Source: Globodera rostochiensis (lineage: Eukaryota > Nematoda > Chromadorea > Rhabditida > Heteroderidae). Taken from it: a stretch of DNA of 64,000 nt. The translations under genes and the position numbers were made by a program. The stretch is from assembly GCA_018350325.1 (NCBI GenBank), contig JAEVLN010000022.1, forward strand, positions 885,105-949,104, read 5' to 3'. Of the stretch, positions 62,182 through 64,000 are shown piece by piece; the first letter of the stretch is position 1, and the number at the start of each line of letters is the position of its first letter. The notes beneath the pieces were generated by a model. The model was not told the DNA's origin. It saw only the letters and a program-made list of their open reading frames with translations, and did not search any database.

Positions 62182-63011
62182 ATGTTGTCAGCGCAATTTA
62201 AGCAGCTTCGTTTTTTGAATATTTGCCATCGGCACATCGTCCGCTTGTCGCCCAACGGCGGCGGGCGCCAAATGCAAATGGCACCGGCGTTTGCGCAGAG
62301 TTTTTCGACGTCCACCAAATTGGGTTATATGTCGTTTGAAAATTTGAATGCCGGATGGAAATGCCCGAGGTTTGTTCAGTCCGTTCCTTCAATCTTTCAA
62401 TATTTCACTCTTTTAGATGCTTGCTTCGCAACTATCCAGACCGCATTTCGTGTCATGGATGTGGTCATTCGCCGTCAGAAGGAAGTGTGGGTTCAAATGA
62501 AAATATGTGGCCATGCTCTGGGTAATTTTCATAACATTCTAACAATTTTACATTTTCCATGACATTCAGATGCAATGTTTTGAATTACAACGACAGAACG
62601 GCATGTTTCAAATGTGGAATTGCAAAACCTGCAAATATTCGTTCATTTCACGGCGAGACCTCACCGGACGGCAGCTGGTTTTGTGTCAAGTTGTTTTTTC
62701 CTAATTTTTTATTTTTGACTATTTCAAATTGTTTTACACAGATGCGAGTTCCGCAACTACCCGACCCGGGACACTTGCCGTCGCTGTACTACCGCACCGA
62801 CTGAGGAACAACAACACAACATTGATGAAAAGAGCGGAGTTTGGTTGTGTGGGTGGGTAAAAAGCTTTTTAAGTAAAATGCCTTAAAAGTGAAAGAAAGA
62901 AGGCTATTGGCCATCCCATTTAGCTCTTGCGGCAACAAAAATTTTCGCTCGAAGATGGAATGCAACCGCTGTAAGGTCGCGAAAGGGCGGGAAGTTGGGA
63001 TGAATGGATAA
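62182..63011 (+). CDS. Four-finger RanBP2-type zinc protein with mitochondrial-like N-terminus
   Basis: The ATG at 62182 opens an Arg/Lys/His-containing, acid-free leader (LSAQFKQLRFLNICHRHIVR) followed by FAQSFSTSTKLGYMS, typical of a mitochondrial presequence. Four RanBP2/Ran-binding fingers follow, each with the W.C..C...N...R..C..C pattern: GWKCPRCLLRNYPDRISC HGC; WPCSGCNVLNYNDRTACFKC; WFCVKCEFRNYPTRDTCRRC; WLCGSCGNKNFRSKMECNRC (finger 4 has Lys at the Arg position). Four introns interrupt the fingers, always inside the first C..C, and all joins keep frame. It stops at 63009-63011; AATAAA at 63023. The Asn and Arg positions retained are those that contact single-stranded RNA in ZRANB2/FUS-type fingers. 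I know no named orthologue. Confidence 0.8.
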
Positions 63012-63139
63012 TTCCGTCAGAAAATAAATTTGGATTGATTCAATGACTTTAGTTTATTTTGTTGTTGCTTGAATAAAAATGCAATTTGACTAATTATTTG
63101 CAAATTTGAAGTCGAAGTCTCCGACAAAATCTCCCTCGG

Positions 63140-63285
63140 ACCCTTTTTAACTATCGCTCCCGCGCGGGAATCCCCCGCCAAAAACTTGCGGGATTTTTTG
63201 CGGGGAGCGGGAAAAACGCCGGGAATCCCGTCTCGCAATTTTTGAAACTCCCGCGCCGGCAATTTTTATTTTACCGGTCTCTAGC
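63140..63285. repeat. Dispersed CCCGG-rich element, copy
   Basis: CGCTCCCGCGCGGGAATCCC, TTGCGGGATTTTTTGCGGGG, AACGCCGGGAATCCCG, then CAATTTTTATTTTACCGG and TCTCTAG. It shares the right-hand half with 29890-29960. Confidence 0.65.
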
Positions 63286-63638
63286 ACGAACCTGTACCCA
63301 AACGCAGCCTCCACGCCACATTTCCTCCATGCAAAATTTCGTCCACTACGCGAAACACGACATTTAATCTAAGAAAAAGCCCGCCCGTTTACAAGTCGGG
63401 CTTCCTAACCCTATTAGGCCTGCTAGAGTTCAGTTTGAAACAGTACTCGAATTTTTATGAAAACAAAAATACTTGATCGTGTCCAAACTTGTATTTTTTT
63501 GTCCGAATACATTTTTCCCAAGTTTTTCTTGTTTTTACGTTCAACATTTTGTACATCTCGTCAAATGCGAATCAAAAATAAAAGCTTTTGGAGGGGTCCG
63601 GAAAGCATGGAGGAGTGGATAAAGTGTCGTGGGTTAGT

Positions 63639-63806
63639 GGATAAAATGTCTGGTGGAGGAAATGTCGCGTGGATAAAATGTCTGGTGGAGGAAATGTCGC
63701 GTGGATAAAATGTCTGGTGGAGGAAATGTCGCGTGGATAAAATGTCTGGTGGAGGAAATGTCGCGTGGATAAAATGTCTGGTGGAGGAAATGTCGCGTGG
63801 ATAAAA
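63639..63806. repeat. 32-bp perfect tandem repeat
   Basis: Five near-identical units of GTGGATAAAATGTCTGGTGG AGGAAATGTCGC. The flanks (63615-63638) are decayed units. On the minus strand it gives a long His/Phe/Thr/Ser frame that I consider non-coding. Confidence 0.95.
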
Positions 63807-64000
63807 TGTCATCTTGCCAATAGAGCTTCCAATTTAAATTTTTGATAAAAAACAAATTAAATGTTACCACAATTGCTTCAGGACTGACACTTTTAGGTCC
63901 GAAACATCTCCATAGTGCCAAAATATGCTAAAACCCGGCTTCTTAAGCAAAAATAGATGTTGTAAAAATAACAATAAATGGCTTAAAAACACATAGGTAA
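63807..64000. other. Right edge, no feature
   Basis: AT-rich sequence to the window end; nothing recognised. Confidence 0.4.

Noticed and set aside
63561..63921. Minus-strand His/Thr/Phe-repeat frame
   Set aside because: Product of the perfect 32-bp repeat; a 32-bp period changes frame each unit, no start context or domain.

Overview
This window is eukaryotic nuclear DNA from a small animal, most likely a nematode. A plant-parasitic (tylenchid/cyst-type) worm is my best guess but is not proven. The evidence is: multi-exon genes with introns of about 45-300 bp and TTTCAG/TTTTAG acceptors; metazoan-only gene architectures (fused PPAT-DPCK CoA synthase, integrin-linked kinase, BRICK1, KANSL2, CDK12, FUS-type protein); likely spliced-leader acceptors (T-run + AG) just upstream of several start codons; and at least one same-strand gene pair about 100 bp apart. 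Intergenic and intronic DNA is AT-rich but studded with long poly(G)/poly(C) runs, minisatellites and a dispersed CCCGG-rich repeat. Exon boundaries were inferred by eye from reading frame, GT/AG signals and family conservation; termini are less certain than cores.

Layout. 1-4720 (-): condensin subunit CAP-G, running off the left edge. 5260-5539 (+): BRICK1. 5895-7982 (-): glutathione reductase. 8280-9890: a 1.6-kb higher-order minisatellite. 10880-13488 (-): CDK12-type kinase, preceded on the same strand by a small RS/His-rich gene (13825-14487), with a TA-flanked MITE between them. 15645-16849 (-): mitochondrial GrpE. 17897-18599 (+): RGG-rich unknown. 19271-22206 (-): box C/D snoRNP assembly factor BCD1/ZNHIT6. 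22658-~23290 (-): FUS/EWS/TAF15-like zinc-finger protein without an RRM. 23396-25771 (-): CoA synthase carrying a C-terminal HIT finger copied from BCD1. 26323-26599 (-): small Ala/Pro-repeat gene, divergent from a PP1-like phosphatase (26940-28156, +). 28940-30239 (+): mitoribosomal mS31. 31148-33496 (-): ILK. 34183-36134 (-): ANKMY2. 36689-37057 (-): small acidic protein. 37411-41845 (-): KANSL2. 44483-45995 (+): expanded inverted paralogue of the small acidic protein, with duplicated phase-0 exons and a CaaX-like C-terminus. 47440-~52802 (-): mevalonate kinase with large insertions. 57709-60156 (-): ELO fatty-acid elongase. 62182-63011 (+): four-finger RanBP2-type protein with a mitochondrial-like N-terminus.

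Most genes are housekeeping and unrelated in function (chromosome condensation, transcription elongation, chromatin acetylation, snoRNP assembly, mitochondrial protein import and translation, redox, CoA and isoprenoid synthesis, fatty-acid elongation, actin/integrin adhesion). The most unusual stretch is 21.8-26.2 kb. A second copy of the BCD1 upstream region and HIT-finger exons brackets the CoA-synthase coding region, which suggests a locally duplicated BCD1 5' end was interrupted by COASY, producing a promoter-COASY-HIT chimera. A second rearrangement is the inverted acidic-protein family at 37 and 44-46 kb, where exon duplication built a longer protein.
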